Part shown: piece after piece, positions 11,617-23,219 of the stretch
How the letters are laid out: every line of letters starts with the position of its first letter
Numbering within the stretch: the first letter of the stretch is position 1
DNA from: Dugong dugon
Lineage: Eukaryota; Chordata; Mammalia; Sirenia; Dugongidae
Direction of reading: 5' to 3'
Assembly (NCBI GenBank): GCA_030035585.1
Contig: CM057471.1
Coordinates: 70,022,319 to 70,086,318, forward strand
DNA length: 64,000 nucleotides
The notes under the pieces: generated by a model
Seen by the model: only the letters and a program-made list of their open reading frames with translations
Told to the model about the DNA's origin: nothing
Databases searched by the model: none
Translations under genes and position numbers: made by a program

Positions 11617-12655
11617 TGACTGGGGCTTAGGAATTGTTTTACTAGGGCAATGATCCTCTTGTTTCGGAAATCATCACAATTTCTAGATCTCTGGAGCCAA
11701 AATGAGAGAGGAGGAAACCTCTGTAGGATCCACATCTGCATTTTTTACATGGGACCATTCTATAGGTCTGAAAGTAAGACAAAAGAGTCTGTTTCTGGAT
11801 TTTTAACACTGAAATGGTGGGGCTCATATCTGCTATTTGCCAGTGTATCCCAGTGCCTGGAACTTGGGTCTCACTCACACAGATGACCCCATGAAGCAAC
11901 TGGGAAGTGGGTGGCTGTGAATCTTTTCTTTGCCCCCTACAAGGTGAGGTGTGTTACATCCTTCACCTTTCAGTGCCTGAATCGTAGCCCTCCGTGGCAC
12001 AGAGTGAGTCTTGGTGTTAGAAGGGAAATCTGAATCTTGCTTCTAGTGATTTCCCTAGCCTTTCCATTCTAGCTTCTCTCTCTATGCAATGTGTAAGTGA
12101 TTGCCTTTCATTTTTCAGAGACAAAGGAGAATTTATAAAATGTTACTTTTCAAAGCATCCTGAGTTTTTGGAAGAAAGATGCTAGAATAATGACATCTTT
12201 ATTGGCTGACAGGCTAGAGCGAAAGGGATTAGGAAGAAGATGTTTATCCAAAGGCAGAGGGAATCCAGCAGATGTGGGGCAAGGGCCTCAGAGCAGCAGG
12301 CAATTTTATCACCAGCTTCTTTTAGCAGCCATCGTGCAGACCCAGAGGCCGCAATGGGATGACAGCAGTGGTGGCAAGGGGCTGGGGACAGCTTCTCCTG
12401 ACCTGCCCTGTACCACTGAGTTCTCCCTTCTTGCCAAGCTAGAGGCTGAGTTGAAAGGAGAATAAATAGCCAAGCACAGCTGGATTTGACAAAAAAATTA
12501 AACACCCACTCATAAATGAGGCAATATGACATGTCCCCATCTGCAAGCCCCTTTTAGGAGCTCAGTGCTCCTTAGGCTCCTCAAAGATTTGAACCACATT
12601 ATAAGCACTTGCTGGCCTTTACCCATCTTATTGTTTGAATATGTAATTCCTTATA
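11617..12655. other. Unique intron
   Basis: No recognised transposon, exon or RNA gene in about 1 kb. Confidence 0.55.
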
Positions 12656-12832
12656 ACATATGTTCTCAAATTTAGTAAACATCGTAACATAGGGGGATTA
12701 AAAAAATTAGAAACTCGGGCCCTACCCCAAGTTACTAAATCAGAATCTACTGGCGTAGACTCAGGGTAACTGCATTTTAAATAGGCTCCGCAGGTAATGC
12801 TGGTGTGTACCAGGGTTTGGGAACCATTGTCT
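12656..12832 (+). repeat. MER5A-like hAT element
   Basis: Begins tatgttctcaaatttagtaa and contains actaaatcagaatctactgg, then ggtttgggaaccattg at the end, matching MER5A along nearly its full length of about 180 bp. Confidence 0.75.
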
Positions 12833-13608
12833 TAAAAGCCTTCTCTAGGCAGTTAATGAATCCTTTTATAGTTTAAGCTTTTTCCTCCATGGAGAAATTT
12901 CAGTGTGATCTGTGTGTTCTTTCTGACCCCTGACAGGACTAGAGTCCTAAAAACGGTTAATCTAAATGCTAAGCTCAATTACTTAACTGCAAAAATATAA
13001 AATGCCAAAACATACAACCAGACTATCCACTTTGATAATTTAAGCAGAGGAACGCCAACCCAGCAGCAATCTCTTCTGTAGGACCAGGAAGGAGTTTAAT
13101 TACGAGGTGGGAGGTCATGCAGCTGCCAATAATCTGGGGAGTGCTGACACTTCCAGCATGATGGATACCTAAATCTAGTCTTCAGCTGCCATGAGAAATT
13201 CCCTAGCTTCCCTTGATTTGTCATAGAAGGAAGGCAAGCCCAGGTCTGACTGGTCAAGTACCCCAAATGAGAAGGGGAAGGGAGCACAAAGTGAAATGAG
13301 AGTTCTGATGGGTGCAAGTTCCCAGCAGGAATCTGCCCCCTTACCCACAGTCCCCTGGGAAGGCCTGCTGAGGTCAGGAGTGGGGGCTGTGAAGTTCTCT
13401 GCTGGTATCAAGACAGAACAGGATGGAGGCTCGTGTCAGGCTCTGCGCACAGTACAATCCCGTTTGATTAAAAGAAATTTCTGGTAATGAATTAAACAGA
13501 CCCAAGGAAAAAAGGACACGGTGGCAATATATTCTCCTGGCACCCAGCACACAGAGGGGAAGAGAGGGGAAAGAGAGAAAGGAGACATAAATAAAAGGGA
13601 CTACTCAC

Positions 13609-13746
13609 TGGGGCTTTTTTCTTCAGCAAGGTCACAGGCACAGAGCAGGTCAGAATCGATTGAGATGGGTTTCTGCTTAATCCAAAACTTAGTGCTGGCT
13701 TTCTGATTCGTAACAGGATCTATCTCTACCTTGTCTCCAGAGATAC
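13609..13746 (-). CDS. MAPKAP1: MAPKAP1 (SIN1) internal exon, middle of PH domain
   Basis: The minus strand begins with GT, completing a Gly codon split by the intron, then reads [20 protein letters not shown], continues [20 protein letters not shown], and ends EEKSP plus one base. This is SIN1 residues about 404-448 of the PH domain, with Asp412 and Lys428, both discussed in the PIP3/mTOR literature, conserved. The acceptor is ccttggccttacag, above 13746; the donor gtgagt is at 13603-13608. Length 138 nt, phase 1 on both sides, so it joins the exon at 30771 in frame. No difference from my memory of the human protein is evident. The following exon (expected to begin with His-Ala-Ile-Phe-Lys after the split Ser codon) was not found below 13600 and should lie outside the window. 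Confidence 0.97.
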
Positions 13747-16700
13747 CTGTAAGGCCAAGGGGAGGACAAAAAAGAAGTCACAAAAGTGGAAGATGTGAGT
13801 GTTTTCAGTGTAATAATTTGACCAACTTTACGAATCCTACATTGGATGAACATGAGTATTCTCTTAGGACTCTGGAGAATGTCATAGTCTTCTTAAAACA
13901 AACACAGGAGACTCTAAATGGCACCAAGAAGTTGTAGTTTGGTCTTCTGGATGAGGGAGTTGGGGGGAAACAAAAAAAATATATAAAAAGGTATTAACAC
14001 ACACCTTCTTAGATAAAATACAGATACAATATAGAGGTTACCTTCATACCTTCATGCTGTAATGAAGTAAATGACAAGATTCGTTTAAAAAGCAATTTTG
14101 ATCAGTTTTTTTTTTTCTTAAAGAAGTTCTGAGTTGAAGAGATAAATTTATAAAATTTGTAATATTACCTATGCCTAAAGAGCTAAGCTACTGAGGAAGA
14201 GTTTCTGATCTGGAAAAACCTTACACACTAAGAATAGGAAAAATCTATCTCTTCCTTTTTTTGACTCGAAATAATTATCCAAGAGACATTTAAAGGAAGT
14301 TGCAAGAGGATCAAGGGGTCCTTTACAAACAGCCTTCCAAGTTCATGTCTTGGAGGTCATTGCTTCTCTGCTGAGGGAGAGACTTAGCGCTGGGTGCGAC
14401 CTTTATGCAACGAAGACTTTATACCAGGAATCCAGAATGTTAAACACTGGCACTTCAGGATGTATTTTCAGTCATGTTGTGCAGTGCCTGGGAGTAAAAG
14501 TGTCAGCAGAACAAAGGTAACACCAGGGATGGAAGGTGTCCTGGGATACCTGGGAAATGCACCGCATTTGCTCTCCCGGTACTACAGCCTGACACACACC
14601 AGCTAGGCCAGACGCTCTCTCATTCTCTCTCTTGCTGAAAACTGAGGAATCTGTTTATGAAGTGAGACAAAAACCTTCACAATACCTTGCAGAGTGAGCC
14701 CCATATGGAACCTTAAACGTAATTACATTTTTAGGCCATAGTTTAAAGGCCAGGGTCAAAGTGAAAAAAGCAAAATGAAGTAAGGATATAAGAAATAATT
14801 AAAATAAGAAAATGTACATACTGTAACAGAAAAGAATCAAAATTAGGATATTTCATGCTATGAATCTTTTTAATAATACTCAGAAATATCTGCATAAAGT
14901 GTGAAAAAATCTAGCAAGTCAAGTGCAGATAAAACAGCTCAATTAAAAAAACAAAACACCTAATAACCATAACCTGACAGCAAATTTAAAATTAAAAAAG
15001 AAAACAAATACAGAATCCTAATGATTACGTCTGCTACATACTCCATTCATTTTTATTGTATTTTATGAATAAATAAATCCCAAATTACCATTAGACCAAG
15101 GCAGAAGACTGTGTAAGACAGACTACAGCAGAGACTCCCCGGTTGTCTCCAGAGGAGAGAATGTAGTGATGGTTGCTTAACCCTGGTCATTACTGTGCGC
15201 TCTTGGGTAAAGACGAACAATCGGCAGTTTTTTATTAATCGAATGCTGGAATTTTTCATTAGACATATTTCAGGTACACCATATTTCAATTAGGCATAAT
15301 GTCATAAGTTCAATGGATTCTGGATGTGCAGGTCTAGATGATTTCAGGAGGGTGAGAATGTACCAGGAGACCAATTTTATTTCATTTCACTTAAAATAGA
15401 TTACAACTACACAGTTACACCCTTCCTTCCAATTTGGTCATTAACTGTTAAAGATCTGGGCATTTCTAGAGTTCCCTGAAAGGAAGAAAAGTACTTAAGC
15501 CATGGTTGTTGGTAGCATCTGTGTGTGTGTGTGCATGTTTTTTTTCCTTCCTTCTTCAGCTTATTTTGACATTTATAGAAGTCAAAATGAGCAGAGCAAA
15601 ATAAATGTGCATATGTCTTATTGGAAATAAACCCTGCTCCACATTCCTTTCTCAGAAAGAAAGAGGGGGGAAATCATCACCAGGGAGACACGGTTTTAAA
15701 ATTTTCTTCTATGGCCCTGCAACTCCTGAAGCCGCAGTCAGTCAATATTGTTAATGTACCTTGTTAATTTGATAGGATTTGTCAGGTAACTCCACTGGAA
15801 AATTATATAAAACTGTTCCAGATGAAAAGATGATAGTGACATGAATTGAAGTGATAGAACAATAGTGGAATATAAACCAGAAATGACACCCAAAGTGGCT
15901 GTTGATTTATTGCCGTACTGAGTTTGGTTCTGGGCTCCCATGTATATTAGTGCTACAAATCTGGGTCCATTTAGCAGAAGGATGCTCATACATACATCAC
16001 CAGCTCCTGCTCCAAGCCAAGGTCACTCCCCACTGCATCAATCTTTTCAACAGAGCCTACTTCACAAAGCAGGACTTTTGTAACCATCTCAGATGTAACA
16101 GACTCTAGTCCTCTTTCATCTTTCTTTTATCATGTAAAGTACACTTTAACTTCTATTATTTTTATCTGCAAATTGTTACTGTATAGTTCATCCATTATGG
16201 GCTGTATCTCTGCATCAACTGCCTAAGCTCTGCACGGCCACAAGAACACTTTCCCAATGACGCCCTTTCCTGGGGTTACTGCGCAGCCACTATTCATACA
16301 GGGGAACCCCAAGTCTGGGGCTTGGGAATGAAGATGTGGGAATGAATGCATTAGGTTCAAGATGGGGAGGAGCTGGAGGACAGGAAGGGGCAGACAGGTG
16401 TAACACCATTTAAACAACAGGCATGTTCCAAAAAAGTCGCGTGTAATATCAGATTTTTTCTGAATCAAATCACATTTTCCCATTGACTTCTAGTTCCAGA
16501 GATAGTTTATCTTCATTCTGGATTGATTGGCAGGGGCTTCCCACACTTTAGTTTTAAGTTTCTCTGCCCTGCAGGCTTTCAGTCAAGCAGTTAATGATCT
16601 GTAAAACACTCACCTGCCTAAAGGAGTCACTATTTAAAGGAATCTGGAGGGGAATCTTCCCTGATGGGAACAATCCTTTTGTACATTAAATAATCTCACC

Positions 16701-17439
16701 CTACTTGAAATATATGTGTGAGTCGCAGTTTCTTAAAGCAGAGCACGTGGCCCCACGGAAGCCTCTTTGCTCCTGCGGGACAAACAGCCGCTTTCAACTT
16801 TCAGTCCAGGAGGCCTGAGACAGTCTGCAGAATCTAGCCTGGAAGCAAACAGAGACTTCTTCTGTCCCTGGCCTGGGAGTCCTAGGTTTCCTTCTTGGTT
16901 GGAAGAAGGAGGCATCCTGGTAGAGGGGAGACCAGTTAGAAGATTGGTGTCTCTGGCCAAGGGGAAGGACGGGAAGGGGTGGGGAGGAAGCACGTTAAAG
17001 GCAGAAGTACTAGGACTAGGCAAATGACAGGATGTGGGGAATGAGGGAGACTCAGAGAGGATCCTGGGGTGTCACCATAGGGATGAAGGGAGGAGAAGGA
17101 GACGAAAGAAAGGGTGTGGAAACCAAGCTGGTGGAGTCTTAAGTGGGGATGTCAAGCAGTAGCAGCTGTGATCCACTTGTCACTGCTGTTTCTCTACTGC
17201 TAATAGCTGAGGGGAATGAACCGTTAGGAGGCCAGAAACAGCATCATCTCCCTGAGATGGTGGATCACAGAGAGAAGAGGGCACTGAATGCATGTTCCTG
17301 TGGATCATTTCCTCAAGGCCAAGGCCACCAAAAAGAGAAAAGGTGAAACCCTAGGAGGAGGCTCTCTGCTGTTCTTGCTTCAATAGATGCAAGCACCAAG
17401 AATCATTTGTTGCAATCTCCTCCTTGGGCCCAACAGGTA
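13747..17439. other. Unique intron
   Basis: Some 3.7 kb next to the PH exon with no clear transposon. A short GT run is near 15521-15532. A purine-rich tract lies at about 16960-17130. A CACGTG E-box occurs at 16744-16749. No coding potential similar to SIN1 or another protein was recognised. Confidence 0.55.
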
Positions 17440-17762
17440 TTGTGCCAATTATAATTACCACTTATTGAGCACCTACAGTCTTAACCACCATCAACACCAC
17501 AACTAACATTAACTGCCACCAACTATGTGCTGGCACGGTTAGACATCCTCTGTGTACATTAATTCAAATTTCATAACAAACTTACGATGTTCATTACTAT
17601 GTTTATCTCTATTTTACAGATAAGGAAACTGAAACACAGGAAGGTTAAGTTAACTTGCCCAAAATCATACAGCTAATAAGTGGCAAAGCTGGAATTTGAA
17701 CCTAGGAAGTCTGGTTCCAGAATATGTCCTCTCAGTGACTACACTATTCTGCAAGAACTGCA
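17440..17762 (-). repeat. MIR SINE, minus strand
   Basis: ttttacagataaggaaactg, followed by acttgcccaaaatcatacag and gctggaatttgaaccta, is the reverse complement of the MIR core and tRNA-like head. Confidence 0.85.
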
Positions 17763-17774
17763 CGAGGTGCTTTA

Positions 17775-17905
17775 TATAACACACCCTAGGAGAGGTGAAG
17801 TTGCTTATCCAAGGTCAGGGAGCTTTTAAGTGGGGAAGCATTTTTCAAACCCAGAGTTACTTGGTTCCTAAGTCCTGGTTCTTTTCACTGCTCCACATGG
17901 CCTCA
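17775..17905 (-). repeat. MIR SINE fragment, minus strand
   Basis: Contains gaagttgcttatccaaggtc and tttttcaaacccagagttac, the diverged reverse complement of MIR. Confidence 0.55.
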
Positions 17906-17914
17906 TCCTCCATT

Positions 17915-18568
17915 TGAATCAAGAGGACATAGCGGAATGCAAAATGGTACAGCTGTTGTGGAAAACAGTGTGGTAATTCCTCAAAAAACTAAAAATACAA
18001 CTACTGTATAAGCCAGCAATTCCACTCCTAGGTATATACCCGAAAGTCTTGAAAGCAGAGACTCAAACAGATACTTGTACAGTAATATTCACTGCAGCAC
18101 TATTCGCAGTACCCAAAAGGTGGAAACAACCTAAATGCCTATCAACAGATGGATAAACAAAATGTGGTACATATATACAATGAAATACTACTCAGCCAGT
18201 AGGAGAAATGAAGACTTGATACATGCTACAATATGGATGGAGCTTCAAGACATTATGCAGAGTGAAATAAGTCAATCACAGAAGAACAAATATTGTATGA
18301 CCTCACTTACATAAAAAGACAAGAAAAGGCAGATGTACAGAGACCAAAGTTTTATTAGTGGTTACCAGGAGTGGGAGGGAGGGAGCAAAGTGGGGTTATT
18401 GTTTATGGAGTGCTAAGTTTCAGTTTATGGTGATGGAAAAACTGCATTAAGGGTAGGGCTGAACAGCTGATTATTGTAAGTGCTGTCAATAAGTTGTACA
18501 CCTATAAAAACTTGAATTGGCAGAAGTTGTGTGACAGATATATTTACAACAGTGACAAATTAAAAAAA
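17915..18568 (+). repeat. Older L1, end of ORF2 and 3'UTR, plus strand
   Basis: Reads ggtacagctgttgtggaaaa, then gcaattccactcctaggtat and tggataaacaaaatgtggta, the well-known C-terminal end of L1 ORF2 with stops and gaps. A 3'UTR follows, ending in an A tract near 18560-18568. Confidence 0.85.
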
Positions 18569-18579
18569 AGAGTAACAGC

Positions 18580-19395
18580 TGAGGCTGCTTACATACAACA
18601 AAAAAACTTCATGGGATTTAGTTCCTTGGTTTGGAGGTTTAGGGTCATGGTTTCATGGGACATACCAGTTAATTGGCCTAATAACATTTTTAGTGCTTCT
18701 GCTTTACCTCCTAGTTCGTTGCGTAGTGCCTAGAGTTTTAAAGGCTTGCAAATAGCCATTCAAGGCATGACAACTGGTCTCTATTGACCTGGAGCAAAAG
18801 AAGAAGAAGGACAGTCAGAAATAGGAGGAGGATACAGAATGTGTGGCTAATTGCCTCCATGAACAACTGTCTCCTTTGCCATGAGACCAGAAGAAGTGGA
18901 TGGTACCCGGCTACCATTACTGAACATTTTGATCAAAGATTCTACAGAAAAATCCTGATCAAAAGGGGGAAAATGCAGAACAGAATTTCAATTCTCAGGT
19001 ACTCTAGACTCTCTGGAGCCATGAAAGCTGGATGAACCCCTGAAACTATTGTTCTGAGATAATCTTTAAACCTTAAACCAAAAATATCCCCTGAAGTCTT
19101 CTTAAAACCAAACAATAGTTTAACTAGTAAAGAATGTCTGCCTTGAGCATTACGCTCTTTTCAGAATGATCTATATGGCATCAAATTGACAATAACAACT
19201 TGAAAGATTAGATAGGAACTTTAGGGGCCAGAGAGCTTATGCTAATGGGGGAGGAACAACTCAGAAAAGGAGGGTGAGAATGGTTGCAGAACTCAAAGAA
19301 TGTAAACAATGTTACTGAATTGTACATGTAAAACCTCTTGAATTGGTGTATGTTTTGCTGTGCATATTCTCAATGACAAAAAATGAAATGATATA
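18580..19395 (+). repeat. Afrotherian L1 3'UTR copy (type A), plus strand
   Basis: About 0.8 kb, homologous over its whole length to 46245-47082 and, at the 3' end, to 11068-11406 on the other strand. It begins near ggctgcttacatacaacaaa and ends at ttgctgtgcatattctcaat plus an A-rich tail. It also shares segments such as gatggtaccc-ggctacca with the type B copies at 27738 and 63150. Confidence 0.8.
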
Positions 19396-19734
19396 AAAAA
19401 AGGATGTAATCAGGAATCCTGTCCACAGCAGTCTTTAGTCACCTCTCTCAATTTCCATCAACGAACAAATAAATGCTAAACTGTGCAAATGTACCTATCT
19501 ATTTTGTTCATATATGGCAAATTGGAGCATGAAATCCAACCATTATTCCTATTTCTGACCACTGAGCATGGTATTAATTTCTTTGGCTAAAGTTTTTGTG
19601 TAGAGTCACTGAAGGAAAGGCAGAGGCACTGGCTGAAGTGTCACCATGAACTATTTTTAAGTCATTCAAATTATTAACTTATTACCAGGAAACAAGGGAA
19701 GCTGGCTTTTGTTAAGTTTACATTTCCCCAACTT

Positions 19735-20040
19735 AAATGACCAACAATAGAGGAATAGCTCATCTATCCGTGATGAAATACAGTAGAATGATGAAAAATT
19801 ATGTGTGAGAAATTTTTGGCTTAGAAAAATTCTCATGACACAATACTAAGTGAAAAGGAAAGGATTCAGTTATGGAAAAAAGTATTTCTAGAAAAGACTG
19901 GAAGGGTATATTCTAAACTGGCTTAACAGTGGTCCATTCTGGTTAGTGAAATTACAATCTTCCTTGGACTTTTCTGGATCTTTCCAAAACAAACAAAATT
20001 CTCACCAAAAATAAAAAACAAAGATCATTTTAAAAGTTGA
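19735..20040 (+). repeat. L1ME-type LINE 3' end
   Basis: caacaatagaggaatagctc, then acaatactaagtgaaaagga and aagactggaagggtatattc match the old L1ME 3' region that encodes the ORF2 C-terminus and 3'UTR. Confidence 0.65.
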
Positions 20041-20822
20041 CATTTTTGTGTGTTTGTTTTCTACTTTAGAACTCAGTACGCCTTCCCAATTTTTAAAACA
20101 TGGGGAACGGAGTATGGTATAACTGATAATCATGAAAAGTGATCCTAAGGTTGAAGATGACTTTCATACTTCCATCAAACAGTTCTTAAGTGCCCAAGGA
20201 GCTGAGCTGCTGGGAAGGGCTCCCGTGATCTGCGTTATACCCTTCTTGGTGCCACTCTCAAAAATGCTGACCAGCAGGTTCTACCCTACCACCTATGTCA
20301 GGTGAGGAAGGGAAGAGCATAAGGGCTCACCTGGAGAGGCCAGGGTCAGTCGGTCCCATCCCTTGGAAACAAAGGAGGCCATCTGTCTCCTTTCCCAGCT
20401 TTCCTCCCCTAACCACTTATCCACAGCTATTGTCAGGACCTTTTCATGCTCCCACTTCTGACAGCTTCCTGATACAGTGAGTCAAACTTCACTGGAAGCA
20501 AACTATCACACCAGCTGACAAAGGCAGAAAACACTGCCTGACTGCTGTCCTACATCAACACCAGCATATATATCCTTCCTTAACAAGACAGCTCAAAATA
20601 AATAAAAATGCAACTCTAACGTGTATACAACTCTCTGGGGAATCTATTTGTCCAAGGCTTTAGAATTACCACAAGTAGAACCTTGTCTGTTTTAACTAAC
20701 CAAAAGATTTCCATGGAAGGAAACTAGCACTGTGTATCATCTTCTGCTAAAACAGGGCCCTAAGTTAGGTACTTTCGTGAACAGTGACTTATTGAGAGCT
20801 TACAACACCTCTGTCAGTCATG

Positions 20823-20932
20823 TGTTGTTGTGTGCCATCAAGTCAATTCCTGGGGAATGGCTGGTGGGTTCAAACTGCCAACCTTTCCGTTAGCAGCTGA
20901 GTGCTTAACTACTGTGCCACCAGGGCTCCTTC
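20823..20932 (-). mobile_element. AfroSINE, internally deleted, minus strand
   Basis: On the minus strand it begins ggagccctggtggcacagta, continues through the tRNA-like head with B-box-like gtttgaaccca, then jumps to the RTE-like end gacttgatggcacacaacaa. The middle (about 75 bp including the tatggggcag block) is missing. Confidence 0.85.
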
Positions 20933-20984
20933 AGTAATGCATTATTAACCCATTTTACATTTAAAGGCAGTAGTGCAGAGCTAA

Positions 20985-21656
20985 AAAGGAAAGATGTCAC
21001 TTTGAGGACGAAGGTGCACCTGACCCAAGCCATGGTGTTTTCAATTACCTCATATGCATGCGAAAGCTGGACAATGAATAAGGAAAACCAAAGAATTTAT
21101 GCCTTTGAATTATGGTGCTGGCGAAGAATACTGAATATACCATGGACTGCCAGAAGAATGAACAAACCTGTCTTACAAGAAATACTGCCAGAATGCTCCT
21201 TAGAAGCAAGGATGGTGAGACTTCGTCTTTCATATGTTGGACATATTATCAGGAGGGACCAATGCCCGGAGAAGGATATCGTGCTTAGTAAAGTAGAAAC
21301 CAAAAACCAAACCAAACCAAACCTGTTGCCATCGAGTTGATCCCGACTCACAGCGACCCTACAGGGCAGAGTAGAACTACCCTATAGCGTTTCCAAGGAA
21401 CGGCTGGTGGATTCGAACTGCCAACCTTTGGGTTAGCAGCCTGAGCTCTTAACCACTGCACCACCAGGGCTCCTTAAAGAAGAGGGTCAGCAAAAAAGAG
21501 GAAGATCCTCAATGAGATAGACTGACACAGTGGCAGCAACAATGGGCTCAAACACAGCAACGATCGTCAGAATGGATTAGCACTGGGCTGTGTTTTGTTC
21601 TGCTGTACACAGGGTCTCTAAGAGTTGGAACCAACTCGAAGGCACCTAACAACAAC
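20985..21656 (+). mobile_element. Afrotherian RTE LINE, 3' end, plus strand
   Basis: Encodes a broken RTE reverse-transcriptase C-terminal tail: in frame from 21002, MRTKVHLTQAMVFSITSYAC and farther on ELWCWRRILNIPWTARR. It ends in ggcacctaacaacaacaacc, the RTE 3' terminus. An AfroSINE at 21297-21473 splits it. The 5' part of the element is absent. Confidence 0.88.
21297..21473 (-). mobile_element. AfroSINE inserted in the RTE, minus strand
   Basis: The minus strand reads ggagccctggtggtgcagtg, with a tRNA-like head, then ctgtagggtcgctgtgagtc, ending in a ggtttggttt-type tail. The RTE text before it (taaagtaga, near 21289) and after it (ttaaagaaga, 21473) forms an imperfect target duplication. 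It is essentially full length, at about 180 bp. Confidence 0.92.
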
Positions 21657-21664
21657 AACCTTGC

Positions 21665-21895
21665 AGACAGGTTAGGGATGGGAGCTTTGGAGTCAGACAG
21701 TCCTGAGTTCAAATCTCTGCTTTGCTACTTCCTAGCTAGTGACTTTGGGCAAGTTCCTCCAAAATGGAGATGATAATAGTATCTAACTCATGGGGTTGTT
21801 GCGAGGATTAAGTGGAATAAGGCATGTAGAAGTGCTTGGAATAGTGACTAACACATGGCTAATGACTAATACGACTACTTCCAATCATTATTATT
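21665..21895 (+). repeat. MIR SINE, plus strand
   Basis: gctttggagtcagacagtcctg, acttcctagctagtgacttt and ttgcgaggattaagtggaat follow the MIR consensus nearly end to end. Confidence 0.88.
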
Positions 21896-22289
21896 CTGAG
21901 TCAGGCACTGGGCTAAGGGATGTAACAGTGTGAGACAGACCTAGTGACAAAGGTGAGGACTGGGCAGCTCAGGGAGCTACGAGAGGGATGTGAACAAGGA
22001 ACCTGACTGGCCCTAGTCTGGGAGTGAAGGGGAATTCACCCTGAGACCTGCTCTATACTCCAGTCCTGGAAGTACCAGGATCCAGAACGACTATCCAGCT
22101 GGGGAGAACAGTGCCCTTAACTCCATGAATCCTTGCAATAACCTCCCACCACCAAATATCATTGGGCATACACCTTCCCTGCAGCCTCAAAGAGTTCAAT
22201 TCAACAACAGGAGAAACAATCTCATAACTGGAGTTGTAGTAACATTTGTGTTAGGGAACCTCAATCCAGTGAAGTCTCTTTGTTGGCAC

Positions 22290-22480
22290 ATTCCCACAGG
22301 TGTTATCCTGGGCAAAATTACTTCCCCCTCTGTGAGCCTGAGCTTCCTCCCTTGTAAAATGGGGGTAAACAACAGTACCAACTCCCAGGGTGTCATGAGG
22401 ATGGAATGGCACAGTATGTGAAAAACACAGCACACTGCCTGGCACATAATAAGGGCTCAATTACTACTAAAATTATTATT
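22290..22480 (+). repeat. MIR SINE, 3' part, plus strand
   Basis: cttcctcccttgtaaaatgg, then tgcctggcacataataaggg, matches the MIR core and 3' end. Confidence 0.75.
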
Positions 22481-22489
22481 AAAGATAAA

Positions 22490-23030
22490 CCCCAGGAAGG
22501 TGAAGTATTTTCCCAGGGTGAATCAAGTTAGTAAACTGCACAGCTGGAATGAAGCACAGCTCTATCTGTGTGTGTGTTCCGACCCTCCGGCTGTTCTTAC
22601 TGTCCTTGGAGAGAATGTGCGACACTCAGGAGGTACAATTTCCCCTAATACACACTTGCAATACCCCTCTAGGAGACTAAAACACCTGTTTAGCAAAGAT
22701 TAGGACATATAACATTCCCTGCCTCAGTGTATTTCCTGAGCTATTGTTTATTTGCTCAGACATCATGAGCTGTGGTTCATTCATCAATTTTTTCCAACTT
22801 TGAATCTAAGACTACAAAAGCTCCACTGCTGTTAAATCCTGGAGTAGCTTTTTATAAAAGTCTGCAATCCTCTTGTCTTCAGGTTACCTAGAGCCTACGA
22901 AAGCCTGGAAAAGCCCCTGGGAGTGTCACTGAAGAACTCTTTGCCAGAGTGGATTTTGCTGAATATACACAGCCAATCGATAGCATCCACAGAGCAGTCA
23001 GGGAAGTCTTTGTAACTTGTCTGAATTTAC
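22490..23030. other. Unique intron
   Basis: Nothing recognised. Confidence 0.5.
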
Positions 23031-23034
23031 ACAC

Positions 23035-23215
23035 AGGATCAGACACATAGGCTGTTTGGGCTTAATGAGACCTTAGAGATCACCTAGTCTGGGGTTTCAT
23101 TCTCCATATGAAGAAATTGAGGCTCAGGGTAGGGATATGACTTGTCTAATGTCACCCATTAATGACAGAGCTGTGACCATAATTCACATTCCCACAATAT
23201 CAGTCCAGGGCTTAA
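23035..23215 (-). repeat. MIR-family fragment, minus strand
   Basis: gaagaaattgaggctcaggg and acttgtctaatgtcaccc resemble reversed MIR. Diverged. Confidence 0.55.
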
Positions 23216-23219
23216 ACAA

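Larger units (their letters stand above)
1..13608 (-). other. MAPKAP1: MAPKAP1 intron downstream of the 13609 exon (partial)
   Basis: This is intronic because it follows the gtgagt donor at 13603-13608 and no further SIN1 exon can be read on the minus strand down to base 1. It carries an L1 5' half, two LTRs, MER5 elements, an L2 fragment and one small L1 3'-end insertion, all listed separately. The intron continues beyond the start of the window. Confidence 0.85.

Noticed and set aside
1-13600. The next downstream SIN1 exons (PH C-terminus and stop codon)
   Set aside because: I looked on the minus strand for the expected His-Ala-Ile-Phe-Lys start and the C-terminal lysine-rich end and found no match.
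21002-21340. Open frame of 112 codons as a host gene
   Set aside because: It is the C-terminal tail of an RTE reverse transcriptase ending within an AfroSINE.
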